In this document: piece after piece, positions 9,121 to 21,690 of the stretch
Layout of the letters: every line of letters begins with the position of its first letter
Position numbering within the stretch: position 1 is the first letter of the stretch
Translations under genes and position numbers: made by a program
Notes under the pieces: generated by a model
The model's input: only the letters and a program-made list of their open reading frames with translations
Database searches by the model: none
What the model was told of the DNA's origin: nothing
From: Penium margaritaceum
Lineage: Eukaryota > Streptophyta > Zygnematophyceae > Desmidiales > Peniaceae
DNA length: 64,000 nt
NCBI GenBank assembly: GCA_023375785.1
Contig: SZWC01000082.1
Location: forward strand, 329,243-393,242
Direction of reading: 5' to 3'

Positions 9121-9339
9121 TCACAACCACTCACAACCACTTGCAACTACTCGCAACCACTCGCAAACACTCACAAGCACTCGCAACCACTCGCAACGGC
9201 TGGCAACCACTCACAACCACTCGCAACCACTCACAACCACTCACAACCACTTGCAACTACTCGCAACCACTCGCAAACACTCACAAGCACTCGCAACCAC
9301 TCGCAACGGCTGGCAACCACTCACAACCACTCGCAACCA
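9121..9339. repeat. 110-bp HOR, 2 copies
   Basis: Eleven-decamer block 9121-9230 repeated at 9231-9339, marked by TCGCAACGGC and TCACAAGCAC. Confidence 0.93.
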
Positions 9340-10350
9340 ATGGCAACCACTCGCACCCACTCGCAACCACTTGCAACCTCTCATAACCACTTGCAACCAC
9401 TCGCAACCACTTGCAACCACTCCAACCTCTCACAACCACTCGCAACAACTCACAACCACTCACAGCCACTCCCACCCAATTACAACCACTCGCAACCACT
9501 CACATCCACTCACAACCACTTGCAACCACTTGTAACCACTGTCAACCACTCGTAACCACTCGCAACCACTCACAACCACTCGCAATCACCCGCAATCGAC
9601 CACAACCACTCGCAACCACTCACAACCACTTGCAACCACTTGCAACCACTAACAACTACTCGCAATCACTTGCAAGAACTCGCAACCACTTAAAACCACT
9701 TCCAGTTACTTGCAACCATTCGCAACCACTTGCAACCACTTGCAACTACTTGCAACCACTCGCAACTATTTGCAACCACTTGGAACAACCCGCAACCACT
9801 CAGAACCACTCAAAACCACTGGCAACCAATCGCAACCACTTGTAACCACTCGCAACCACTCGCAACCACTCACAACCACTGGCAACCATTCGCAACCACT
9901 TGCAACAGCCCGCAACCTCTCGCAACCACTCGCAACCAATTGCAACCACTTGCAACCAATAGCAACCACTCGCAACCAATCACAACCAAACGAAACCATT
10001 AGCAACCTGCCTAACCACTCGCAACCCCTCACAACCATTTGCAACCACTCAAAACCACTAGCAACCACTCGCAACCACTGGTAATCACTCACAACCACTC
10101 GCAGCCACTTGCGACAACTTGCAAGCATTCGTTACCACTCACAACCACTCACAGCCACTCACAACCACTTGCAACCACTCGCAATCTCACTCAACCACAC
10201 GTAACCACTTGCAACCACTGGCAACCACTTGCAACCACTTGAAACCAGATCGCAACCACTTGCAACAACTCGCAACCACTCATTGCTACTCGCAACCACT
10301 TGCAAGCACTTGCAACCACTTGAAACCACTTGCAACCACTAGCAACAACT

Positions 10351-10600
10351 CACAACCACTCGCAACCACTCGCAACCACTAGCAACCACTCTCAATTACT
10401 CATAACCACTTGCAACCACTCGCAACCACTCGCACGCACTCACAATCACTCGCAACCATTCTCAACCACTCACAACCACTCGCAACCACTCGCAACCACT
10501 AGCAACCACTCTCAATTACTCATAACCACTTGCAACCACTCGCAACCACTCGCACGCACTCACAATCACTCGCAACCATTCTCAACCACTCACAACCACT
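10351..10600. repeat. 120-bp HOR, 2 copies
   Basis: Blocks starting at 10351 and 10471 share the order AGCAACCACT, CTCAATTACT, CATAACCACT and the marker CGCACGCACT. Confidence 0.92.
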
Positions 10601-10840
10601 TGCAACCACTCATAACCACTCGCACCCACTTGCAACCACTCGCAACTACTCACAACCACTTGTAACCACTCGCAACCACTCGCAACCACTCACAACCATT
10701 TGCAACCACTTGCAACCACTTGCAACCACTCATAACCACTCGCACCCACTTGCAACCACTCGCAACTACTCACAACCACTTGTAACCACTCGCAACCACT
10801 CGCAACCACTCACAACCATTTGCAACCACTTGCAACCACT
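10601..10840. repeat. 120-bp HOR, 2 copies
   Basis: Blocks 10601-10720 and 10721-10840 are identical, marked by CGCACCCACT and CACAACCATT. They directly follow another 120-bp duplication. Confidence 0.92.
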
Positions 10841-11187
10841 TGCAATCACTCGCAATCATTTTCAACCACTCACAACCACTCACAACCACTCGCAACAACT
10901 CGCAACCACGCATAACCACTAGCAGCCACTCACAACAACTCGCAACCACTCGCAACCACTCACAGCCACTCACAACCACTCGCAAACAGTCGCAACCACT
11001 TGCAACAACTCGCAATCACTTGCAACCACTCGCAACCACTTGCTTAACTCACAACCACTCGCAACCACTTGAAACCTCTCGCGACCACTCGCAACAACTC
11101 GCAACCATTCACAACCACTTGCAAGCAGGCATGACCACTTGTAACCATTTGCAACCATTCGCAACCACTCGCAACCATTCACAACCA

Positions 11188-11210
11188 GTCCCATCCTCCA
11201 AATCTGCTCG
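11188..11210. other. Non-decamer interruption
   Basis: About 23 bp containing CCATCCTCCAAATCTGCTCG does not align to the decamer and breaks its phase. It is the clearest unique-looking interruption in the first part of the array, and its origin is unknown. Confidence 0.5.
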
Positions 11211-12060
11211 CAACTACTCCTAACCACTCGCAACCACTGGCAACTATATGCAACCACTCACAACCACTCACAACCAATCGCAATCACTCACAACCATACA
11301 AACCACTCACAACCACTCGCAACCACTTGCAACCACTTCCAACCACTCGCAACCACTCGCAACCACATGGAATCACTCGCAATCACTTGCAACCACTCGC
11401 AACCAATTGCAACCACTTGCAACCATTCGCAACCACTTGCAACCACTTGCAACCACTCATAACCGCTCGCAACCAATCGCAACCACTCGCAACCACTGGC
11501 AACCACTCACAACAACTCAAAACCACTTGCAACTACTTGCAACCACTCCCAACCACTCACAATTACTCACAACCACTCGCAACCACTTGCAACCACCTGA
11601 AACCACTCGCAACCACTCGCAAGCACTCGCAACCACTCGCAACCACTTGCGCCCACTTGCAACCACTTGCAATCACCTGCAATCACCCACAACCACTTGC
11701 AACCACTCACAACCACTTGCAACCACTTGCAACCACTAACAAGAACTCGCAAACACTTGCAACCACTTGCAACCACTTGAAACCACTTGCAATTACTTGC
11801 AACCATTCGCAACCACTTGCAACCACTCGCAACTACTCGTAACCACGCACAACAATTTGTAACCACTTGCAACCACTCGCAACCACTCACAACCACTCGC
11901 AACCACTGGCAACCACTCGCAACCACTCGCAACCACTCGCAACCACTCACAACCTCAGGCAACCACTCACAACTACTTGCGATCATTGGCAACCAATTGC
12001 AACAGCTCGCAACCACTCGCAACCAATTCCAACCACTTGCAACCACTAGCAACCACTTGC

Positions 12061-12130
12061 AACCTTTCACGACCAATGAAAACCACAAGTAACAACGCCT
12101 AACCACTCACAACCCCTCACAGCGATTTGC
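12061..12130. other. Strongly degenerate patch of the decamer array
   Basis: Seven consecutive units are heavily mutated (for example AACCTTTCAC, GACCAATGAA, AACAACGCCT, AGCGATTTGC), yet the 10-bp spacing is kept. It looks like an old, unhomogenised segment. Confidence 0.5.
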
Positions 12131-12170
12131 AACCACGGACAACCACTCGCAACCACTCGCAACCACCCGC

Positions 12171-12370
12171 AACCACTCACAACCAGTGGCAACCACTCAC
12201 AAGCACTGACAACCACTCAAAACCACTCGTAATCACTTGCAACCACTCACAACCACTCCGAACCACTCGCAACCACTCACAACCAGTGGCAACCACTCAC
12301 AAGCACTGACAACCACTCAAAACCACTCGTAATCACTTGCAACCACTCACAACCACTCCGAACCACTCGC
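12171..12370. repeat. 100-bp HOR, 2 copies
   Basis: Ten-decamer block 12171-12270 repeated at 12271-12370, marked by AACCAGTGGC, AAGCACTGAC and AACCACTCCG. Confidence 0.93.
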
Positions 12371-12410
12371 AACCAATTGCACCCACTCGCAACCACTCTC
12401 AAACACTCGC

Positions 12411-12600
12411 AACCACTCGAAACCACTCGCAGCCCCTCGCAACCACTGAGAACCACTTATAACCACTTGCAACCACTTGCAACCACTCGCAACCACTTGC
12501 AACCACTCGCAACCACTCGAAACCACTCGCAGCCCCTCGCAACCACTGAGAACCACTTATAACCACTTGCAACCACTTGCAACCACTCGCAACCACTTGC
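12411..12600. repeat. 100-bp HOR, nearly 2 copies
   Basis: Period 100, marked by AGCCCCTCGC at 12431 and 12531, each followed by AACCACTGAG and AACCACTTAT. Confidence 0.92.
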
Positions 12601-13780
12601 AACCACTCACAACCACTGGCAACCGCTGGCAACCACTCACAACCACTCGCAACCACTTGGGACCACTTGCAACCACTCATAACCACTCACAACCACTCAC
12701 AACCAATCAGAGCCACTCACCACCACTGGCAACCACAATGAACTGCTCGTAACCACTCGCAACCACTCGTAGCCAATCGCAAGCATTCGTAGCCACTCGC
12801 AATCACTTGCAACCACTGGCAACCACTCACAACCACTCGCAGCCACTTGCAACAACTTGCAAGCACTTGCAACCACTTGAAACCAGTTGCAACCACAAGC
12901 AACCACTCACAACCACTCGCAACCACTCGCAACCACCCGCAACCACTTGCAGCTACAGGCAACCACTGACAACCAGTCAAAACTACTCGCAACGACTCAT
13001 AACCACTCGCAACCACTCACAACAACTCGCAACCACTCACAACCACTCGCAACCAATAACAACCAATTGCAACCAAAGTCAACCACCTGCAACCACTCAC
13101 ATCCACTTGCAACCATTCGCCACCACTCGCAACCACTCGCAACCACTCACAACCACTTCCAACTGCTAGCAATCCATTCCAACCACTCAGAACCACTCGC
13201 AACCACTCGCAACCACTCACAACCACTCACAATCACATGCGACCACTTGCAACCACTCACAACAACTCGCAACCACTCGTAACCACTCGCAACCACTCGT
13301 AACCACTCGCAACCACTCGCAAGCACTGGCAACTTCACACAACCACTTGCAACCACTCAAAACCACTTGCAACGACTCACAACCACTCGCAACCACTTGC
13401 AACCACTTGCAATCTATCACAATCATTTGCAACCACTCGCAACCACTCACAACCACTTGCAACCAATCGCAACCACTCGTTACCACTCGCAAGCACACGT
13501 AACAACTCGCAGCCACTCACAACAACTTGCAACCACTCGCAACCACTCACAATCACTCACGACCACTCGCAACCAGTCGCAACCACTTTCAACCATTCGC
13601 AACCACTTGCGACCACTCGCAACCACTCGCAAATACTCGCAGCCACTCGCAACCACTTGCAAGCACTCACAACCACTTGAAACCACTTGCCACCACTGGC
13701 AACCACTCGCAACCCCTCGCAACCCCTCGCAACCACTCACAACCCCTCACAACCACTCGCAACCACTCGCAACCACTTAC

Positions 13781-13900
13781 AACCACTCGCAACAACTCGC
13801 AACCACTCGCAACCACCTGTAACCACTCGCAACCACTCGCAACCACTCGCAACAACTCGCAACCACTCGCAACCACCTGTAACCACTCGCAACCACTCGC
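13781..13900. repeat. 60-bp HOR, 2 copies
   Basis: Blocks 13781-13840 and 13841-13900 share AACAACTCGC and AACCACCTGT in the same order. The corresponding place in block A' (about 16.73 kb) has a single copy, so this duplication is younger than the A/A' split. Confidence 0.85.
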
Positions 13901-15255
13901 AACCACTCACAACCACGCGCAACCACTTGCAACCACTCGCAACCTCTTGCAACCGATCGCAACAACTCCCAGCTACTCGCAACCACTCCCAACCACTTGC
14001 AACCACTCGCAACAACTCACAACCACTCACAACCACTTGCAACCACTCGTAACCACTCTCACACACTCGTACCCACTCGTAACAACCCGCAACCATTCGC
14101 AATCACTCGCAACCACTCACAACCGCTGGCAACCACTCACAACAACTTGAAGTCACTCGCAACCACTCACAACCACTCACTTCCACTTGCAAGAACTCAC
14201 AACCACTTGAAACCACATGCAACCACTCGCAACCACTCGCAACCACTTGCAACCACTTGCAACCACTCGCAACCACTCTCAACCACTCGTACCCACTCAC
14301 AACCTCTCGCAGCCATTGGCAACCACTTGCAACCACTCGCAACCACTCGCAACTACTCGCAACCACATGCAACCACTCGCAACCACTCGCAACCACTTGC
14401 AACCACTTGCAACCACTCGCAACCACTCGCAACCACTCGCAATCACTTGCAACCACTTGCAACAACTCACAAGCACTCACAACCACTCAAAACCACTCGT
14501 TATTACTTGCAACCACTCGCAACCACTTGCAACCACTCGCAACCACTTGCGACCACTTACAACCACTTGAAACCACTTGTAACCACTTGCAACCACTCCC
14601 AACCACTCGCAACAACTCGCAATCACTCGCAACCACTCGCAACCCCTCGCAACCACTGACAACCACTTGTGACCACTTGCAACCACTTTCAACCACTGGC
14701 AACCACTCGCAACCACTCGTAACCAGTTGCGACCACTTGCAGCCACTCATAATCACTCACATCCATTCACAGCCACTCGCAACCACTTGCAACCACTTGC
14801 AACCACTCTAAACCACTCGTAACCACTCACAGCCACTCTCAACCACTCACAACCACTTGCAACCACTCGCAACTACTTACAACCACTCGAAAACGGCATG
14901 CAACCACTTTCAACCACTCGCTACCACTCGCAACCACACGCTACCACTCGCAACCACACGCAGACACTCGCAACAACTTGCAAGTACACAAAACCACTTG
15001 AAACCACTTGCACCCACTGGCAACCACTAGCAACTTCTCGCAACCACTCGCAACCACTCACAACGACTCACAACCACTCGCAACCACTCACAACCACTCG
15101 TAACCACTCACAGCCACTTGCATCCACTTTCAACCACTTGCAACCACTCGCAACCACTTGCAGCCACTTGCAACCACTTGCAGCTACTCGCAACCACATG
15201 CAACCACTCGCAACCACTCGCAACCACTCACAACCACTCACAACCACTCATAACC

Positions 15256-15500
15256 ACTTGCAACCACTCGCAACCACTTACAACCACTCCCAACCACTCA
15301 CAGCTATTCAAAAACCACTTGGAACCACTTGCAACCACTCGCAACCACTCGCAACCACTCGTAGCCACTCGCAACCACTTGCAACCACTCGCAACCACTT
15401 ACAACCACTCCCAACCACTCACAGCTATTCAAAAACCACTTGGAACCACTTGCAACCACTCGCAACCACTCGCAACCACTCGTAGCCACTCGCAACCACT
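15256..15500. repeat. 121-bp HOR, 2 copies
   Basis: CAGCTATTCAAAAACCACTT occurs at 15301 and 15422 with matching flanks. One 11-bp unit makes the period 121. The same marker recurs once at about 16075 in block B'. Confidence 0.9.
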
Positions 15501-16200
15501 TGCAAGCACTCGCAACCACTTGAAACCACTTGCAACCACTGGCAACCACTCGCAACCACTCACAGCCACTCGCAACCACTTGCAACGACTTGCAACCACT
15601 CTAAACCACTCGTAACCACTCACAAGCACTCTCAAGCACTCACAACCACTTGCAACCACTCGCATCTACTTACAACCACTCGAAAACGGCATGCAACCAC
15701 TTTCAACCACTCGCCACCACTCGCAACCACACGCAGACACTCGCAACAACTTGCAAGCACACAAAACCAGTTGAAACCACTTGCACCCACTGGCAACCAC
15801 TTGCAACCACTCGCAACCACTCGCAACCACTCACAACGACTCACAACCACTCGCAACCACTCACAACCACTCGTAACCACTCGCAGCCACTTGCATCCAC
15901 TTTCAACCACTTGCAACCACTCGCAACCACTTGCAGCCACTTGCAACCACTTGCAGCCACTCGCAACCACATGCAACCACTCGCAACCACTCGCAACCAC
16001 TCACAACCACTCACAACCACTCATAACCACTCGCAACCACTCGCAACCACTTACAACCACTCCCAACCACTCACAGCTATTCAAAAACCACTTGGAACCA
16101 CTTGCAACCACTCGCAACCACTCGCAACCACTCGTAGCCACTCGCAACCACTTGCAAGCACTCGCAACCACTTGAAACCACTTGCAACCACTGGCAACCA

Positions 16201-16680
16201 CTCGCAACCACTCGCAACCCCTCGCAACCACTCGCAACCCCTCGCAACCACTCGCAACCCCTCGCAACCACTCGCAACCCCTCGCAACCACTCGCAACCC
16301 CTCGCAACCACTCGCAACCCCTCGCAACCACTCGCAACCCCTCGCAACCACTCGCAACCCCTCGCAACCACTCGCAACCCCTCGCAACCACTCGCAACCC
16401 CTCGCAACCACTCGCAACCCCTCGCAACCACTCGCAACCCCTCGCAACCACTCGCAACCCCTCGCAACCACTCGCAACCCCTCGCAACCACTCGCAACCC
16501 CTCGCAACCACTCGCAACCCCTCGCAACCACTCGCAACCCCTCGCAACCACTCGCAACCCCTCGCAACCACTCGCAACCCCTCGCAACCACTCGCAACCC
16601 CTCGCAACCACTCGCAACCCCTCGCAACCACTCGCAACCCCTCGCAACCACTCGCAACCCCTCGCAACCACTCGCAACCC
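16201..16680. repeat. Perfect 20-bp HOR (decamer dimer), 24 copies
   Basis: CTCGCAACCA alternates strictly with CTCGCAACCC for 480 bp without a mismatch. All 48 CpG sites at the unit junction are intact, unlike the surrounding array. It sits where block A has only a few such units (about 13.71-13.75 kb), so it is a recent local expansion. Confidence 0.97.
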
Positions 16681-19600
16681 CTCGCAACCACTCGCAACCA
16701 CTCGCAACCACTCGCAACCACTTACAACCACTCGCAACAACTCGCAACCACTCGCAACCACCTGTAACCACTCGCAACCACTCGCAACCACTCACAACCA
16801 CGCGCAACCACTTGCAACCACTCGCAACCTCTTGCAACCGATCGCAACCACTCCCAACTACTCGCAACCACTCCCAACTACTTGCAACTACTCGCAACAA
16901 CTCACAGCCACTCACAGCCACTCACAGCCACTTGCAACCACTCGTAACCACTCTCACACACTCGTAACCACACGTAACAACCCGCAACCATTTGCAATCA
17001 CTCGCAACCACTCACAACCGTTGGCAACCACTCACAACAACTTGAAGTCACTCGCAACCACTCACAACCACTCACTTCCACTTGCAAGCACTCACAACCA
17101 CTTGAAACCACATGCAACCACTCGCAACCACTCGCAACCACTTGCAACCACTTGCAACCACTCGCAACCACTCTCAACCACTCGTACCCACTCACAACCT
17201 CTCGCAGCCATTGGCAACCACTTGCAACAGCTCGCAACCACTCGCAACCTCTCGCAACGACTTGCAACTACTCTAAACCACTCGTAACCACTCACAGCCA
17301 CTCTCAACCACTCACAACCACTTGCAACCACTCGCAACCAGCTCACTCCACTTGCAACCACTTGCAACAACTCACAAGCACTCACAACCACTCAAAACCA
17401 CTCGTTATTACTTGCAACCACTCGCAACCACTTGCAACCACTCGCAACCACTTGCAACCACTTGCAACCACTTGAAACCACTTGTAACCACTTGCAACCA
17501 CTCCCAACCACTCGCAACAACTCGCAACCACTTGCAACCACTCGCAACCCATCGCAACCACTGACAACCACTTGTGACCACTTGCAACCACTTTCAACCA
17601 CTGGCAACCACTCGCAACCACTCGTAACCAGTTGCGACCACTTGCAGCCACTCATAATCACTCACATCCATTCACAGCCACTCGTAACCACTTGCAACCA
17701 CTCTAAACCACTCGTAACCACTCACAGCCACTCTCAACCACTCACAACCACTTGCAACCACTCGCAACTACTTACAACCACTCGAAAACGGCATGCAACC
17801 ACTTTCAACCACTCGCTACCACTCGCAACCACACGCAGCCACTCACAACAACTTGCAACCACTCGTAACCATTCGCTCACTCACAACCACTCGTAACCAC
17901 CCACAACCACTCACAACCACTTGCAACCAGTTGCTACCACTCGCAACCACCCACAACCAATAGCAACAGCTCGCAACAACTTGCAACCACTCGCAACCAC
18001 TCGCAACCACTCGCAACCTCTCACAACCAGTCGCAACCAGTCGCAACAACTCGCAACCACTTGCAACCACTCGCAACCAGTTGCAACCACTCCCAACCAG
18101 TTCCAACCACTTGCAACCGCTTGCAACCACTCGCAACCACTCGCGACCACTCGCAACCACTCACAACCACAGGTAACCACTCGCTGCCACTCGCAACCAC
18201 TTGCAACCCCTTGCAACCACTGGCAACCACTACCAACCACTTGCAACCACTCCCAACCACTCACAACCACTTGCAAGCACTGGCAAGAATTTGCAACTAC
18301 TCACAACCACTCACAACCACTTACAACCACTCGCAACCATTGCAACCAATCTTAACCACTCACAATCACTCGCAATTACTCGCAACCAGTCGCAACCAAT
18401 CGCAACCACTCGCAACCACTCGTAACTACTTGTAACCATTCGCAACTACTCGCAGCCACTCACATCCACTCGCAACCACTCGCGACCACTCGTAACCACT
18501 CCCAACCACTTGTAACCACTTGCAACCACTCACAACCACTGGCAACCACCCGCAACCACTCGCAGCCACTCGCAACCACTCGCAACCACTCGTGACCACT
18601 TGGAACCACTCGCAACCACTTGCAAGCACTCGCAACCACTCGCAACCACTCGCAACCACTCGCAACCACTCGCAACCACTCGCAACCACCCGCACCCACT
18701 TGAAACCGCTCATAACCACTTGCAACCACTCACAACCAATCGCAATCACTTGCAACCACTCGCAACAAAGCGTAACCACACACAACCACTCGCAACCACT
18801 TGCAACCACTCACAACCACTCAAACCTACTCGCACCCACTTGCAACCACTTGCAACCACTCACACCCACTCACAACCACTTGCAGTCACTCGCAATCACT
18901 TGCAAACACTCCCAGCCACTCGCAACCACTCACAACCACTGGCAATCACTCGCAACCAATCGCAACCACTCGCAACCACTCGCAACAACCAGGAACCACT
19001 TGCAACCACTCCCAACCACTCAGAGCCGCTCGCAACCGCTTGCAACCACTCGCAACTACTCTCAACCACTCGCAACCACTCACAACCACTTGTTACTACA
19101 TGCAACCACTCACAACCACTCGCAACCGATCCCAAGCACTCGCAACCACCCCCAACCACTCCAAACAACTTGCAACCACTTGCAACCACTCACAACCACT
19201 TGCAACCACTTGCATCCAATTCCAACCACTCCCAAACAACTCGCAACCACTCGAAACCACTCACAATCACTTGCAACCACTTCCAACCACTGGCAACAAC
19301 TTGCAACCAATCACAACCACTCGCAACCACTTGCAACAACTTGTAACCACTCGCAACCACTCGCAACCACTCGCAACCACTCGCAACCACTCGCAACCAC
19401 ACGCAACCACTCGCAACCACTGGCAACCACTCGCAACAACTCGCAACCACACAAAAATACTCGCCAACTCGCAACAAATTGCAAGCACTCCCAACCAATA
19501 GCAACCACTCGCAACCACTCGCAATAACTCGCAACCACTTGTAACCACTCGCAACCACTCGCAATCACTCGTAACCACTCACAACCACTCACACCCACTT

Positions 19601-19690
19601 GCAACCACTTGCAACCACTCACAACCACCCGCAACCAATTGCAACAACTTGCAATCAATCGCAACCACTCGCAACCACTTGCAACCTCTC

Positions 19691-19890
19691 ACAACCAATC
19701 GCAACCACTCGCAACCACTCGCAACCACTTGCATCCACTCGCAACCACTTGCAACCACTCCCAACCACTTGCAACCACTTGCAACCACTCACAACCAATC
19801 GCAACCACTCGCAACCACTCGCAACCACTTGCATCCACTCGCAACCACTTGCAACCACTCCCAACCACTTGCGACCACTTGCAACCACTC
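19691..19890. repeat. 100-bp HOR, 2 copies
   Basis: ACAACCAATC at 19691 and 19791, each followed by GCATCCACTC 40 bp later, with one mismatch near the end. Confidence 0.9.
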
Positions 19891-20200
19891 GTAGCCACTC
19901 GCAACCACTCGCAACCACTCCCAACCACTTGCAACCACTCACAACCACTAGTAACCACTCGCAGCCACTCGCAACCACTCGCAACCCCTTGTAACCACTA
20001 GCAATAATTCACAACCATTCGGAACCACTCACAACCACTCGCAACCACTCGCAACCACTGCCAAACACTTGCAATTACTTGCAACCACTGAAAACCACTT
20101 GCAAGCATTGGCAGGCATTTGCAACCACTCACAACAACTCACAACCACTTGCAATAACTCGCAACTACTCGCAACCAATCGTAACCACTCACAATCACTC

Positions 20201-20399
20201 CCAACTACTTGCAAGCACTCGCAACCAATCGCAACCACTCGCAACCACTTGCAACTACTTGCAACCATTTGCAACTACACGCAACCACTCACAACCACTC
20301 CCAACTACTTGCAAGCACTCGCAACCAATCGCAACCACTCGCAACCACTTGCAACTACTTGCAACCATTTGCAACTACACGCAACCACTCACAACCACT
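20201..20399. repeat. 100-bp HOR, 2 copies
   Basis: Blocks 20201-20300 and 20301-20399 share CCAACTACTT, GCAACCATTT and GCAACTACAC. The segmental partner near 26.18 kb has one copy only, so this event postdates the 5.9-kb duplication. Confidence 0.9.
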
Positions 20400-20420
20400 T
20401 GCAACCACTTGCAAGCACTC

Positions 20421-20630
20421 GCAACCACTCGCAACCACTTGCAACCACTTCCAACCACTCGCAACCACTTGCAGCCACTCGCAACCACTCGCAACAGCTC
20501 GCAACTACTTGCAACCACTCGCAACCACTCGCAACCACTTGCAACCACTTCCAACCACTCGCAACCACTTGCAGCCACTCGCAACCACTCGCAACAGCTC
20601 GCAACTACTTGCAACCACTCGCAACCACTC
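20421..20630. repeat. 100-bp HOR, 2 copies
   Basis: CCAACCACTC at 20451 and 20551, and GCAACAGCTC at 20491 and 20591, with identical intervening units. Confidence 0.9.
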
Positions 20631-21170
20631 GTAACCACTCAAAACCACTCACAACCACTTGCAACCACCCGCAAACACTCACAACCACCCACAACCAATT
20701 GCAAAAACTCGCAACAACTTGCAACAACTCGCAACCACTCAAAACCTCTCACAACCAGTCGCAACCACTCGCAACCTCTCGCAACCACTTGCAACCACTC
20801 GGAACCACTTGCAACCCCTCCCAACCAGTTGCAACCACTTGCAACGACTTGCAACCACTCGCAACCACTTGTAACCACTCGCAACCAATTGCAACCACTC
20901 ACAACTACTGGTAACCACTCGCAGCCACTCGCAACCACTCGAAACCCCTTGTAACCACTGGCGACAATTTGCAACCACTGGCAACCACTCGCAACCACTT
21001 GTAACCAGTGGCAACCACTGCCAAACACTTGCATCCACTCTCAACCACTTAAAACCACTTGCAAGCACTAGGAAGCATTTGCAACCACTCACAACCACAC
21101 ACAACCACTTATAACCACTAGCAACCACTCGCAACCACTCGCAACTACTTGTAAGCATTCACAACTACTC

Positions 21171-21430
21171 GCAACCACTCACAACCACTTGCAAGCACTC
21201 GCAAGAACTCGTAACCACTCGCAACCACTTGCAACCACTTGCAACCACTCAGAACCACTCGCAACCACTTGCAACCACTTGCATGCACTCGCAACCACTT
21301 GCAACCACTCACAACCACTTGCAAGCACTCGCAAGAACTCGTAACCACTCGCAACCACTTGCAACCACTTGCAACCACTCAGAACCACTCGCAACCACTT
21401 GCAACCACTTGCATGCACTCGCAACCACTT
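21171..21430. repeat. 130-bp HOR, 2 copies
   Basis: GCAAGAACTC at 21201 and 21331, and GCATGCACTC at 21281 and 21411. The two 13-decamer blocks are identical. Confidence 0.92.
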
Positions 21431-21690
21431 GCAACCACTTGCAACCAATCACAACCACTTGCATCCACTCGCAACCATTCGCAAACAACTCGCAACCACT
21501 CGTAATCACTCCCAACCACTCGCAACCACTTGCAATCACTCACAACCACTTGCAACCACTTGCAACCAATCACAACCACTTGCATCCACTCGCAACCATT
21601 CGCAAACAACTCGCAACCACTCGTAATCACTCCCAACCACTCGCAACCACTTGCAATCACTCACAACCACTTGCAACCACTTGCAACCAC
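21431..21690. repeat. 121-bp HOR, 2 copies
   Basis: GCAAACAACT at 21481 and 21602 with identical flanks. The 11-bp unit shifts the decamer phase by one in each copy. It directly follows the 130-bp duplication. Confidence 0.92.

Larger units (their letters stand above)
13687..17795. repeat. Nested segmental duplication A-B-B'-A'
   Basis: Block A (about 13.69-14.88 kb) recurs as A' (about 16.18-17.78 kb), sharing rare features in order: AACCACGCGC, the CCGATCGC unit, CTCTCACACA, AACTTGAAGTCACTC and CATAATCACTCACATCC. Block B begins at the phase-breaking marker AAACGGCATG, seen at 14891, 15684 and 17786, so B is present twice between the A copies and once, truncated, after A'. The copies differ by substitutions and by the expanded dimer array at 16201-16680. 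Confidence 0.8.
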
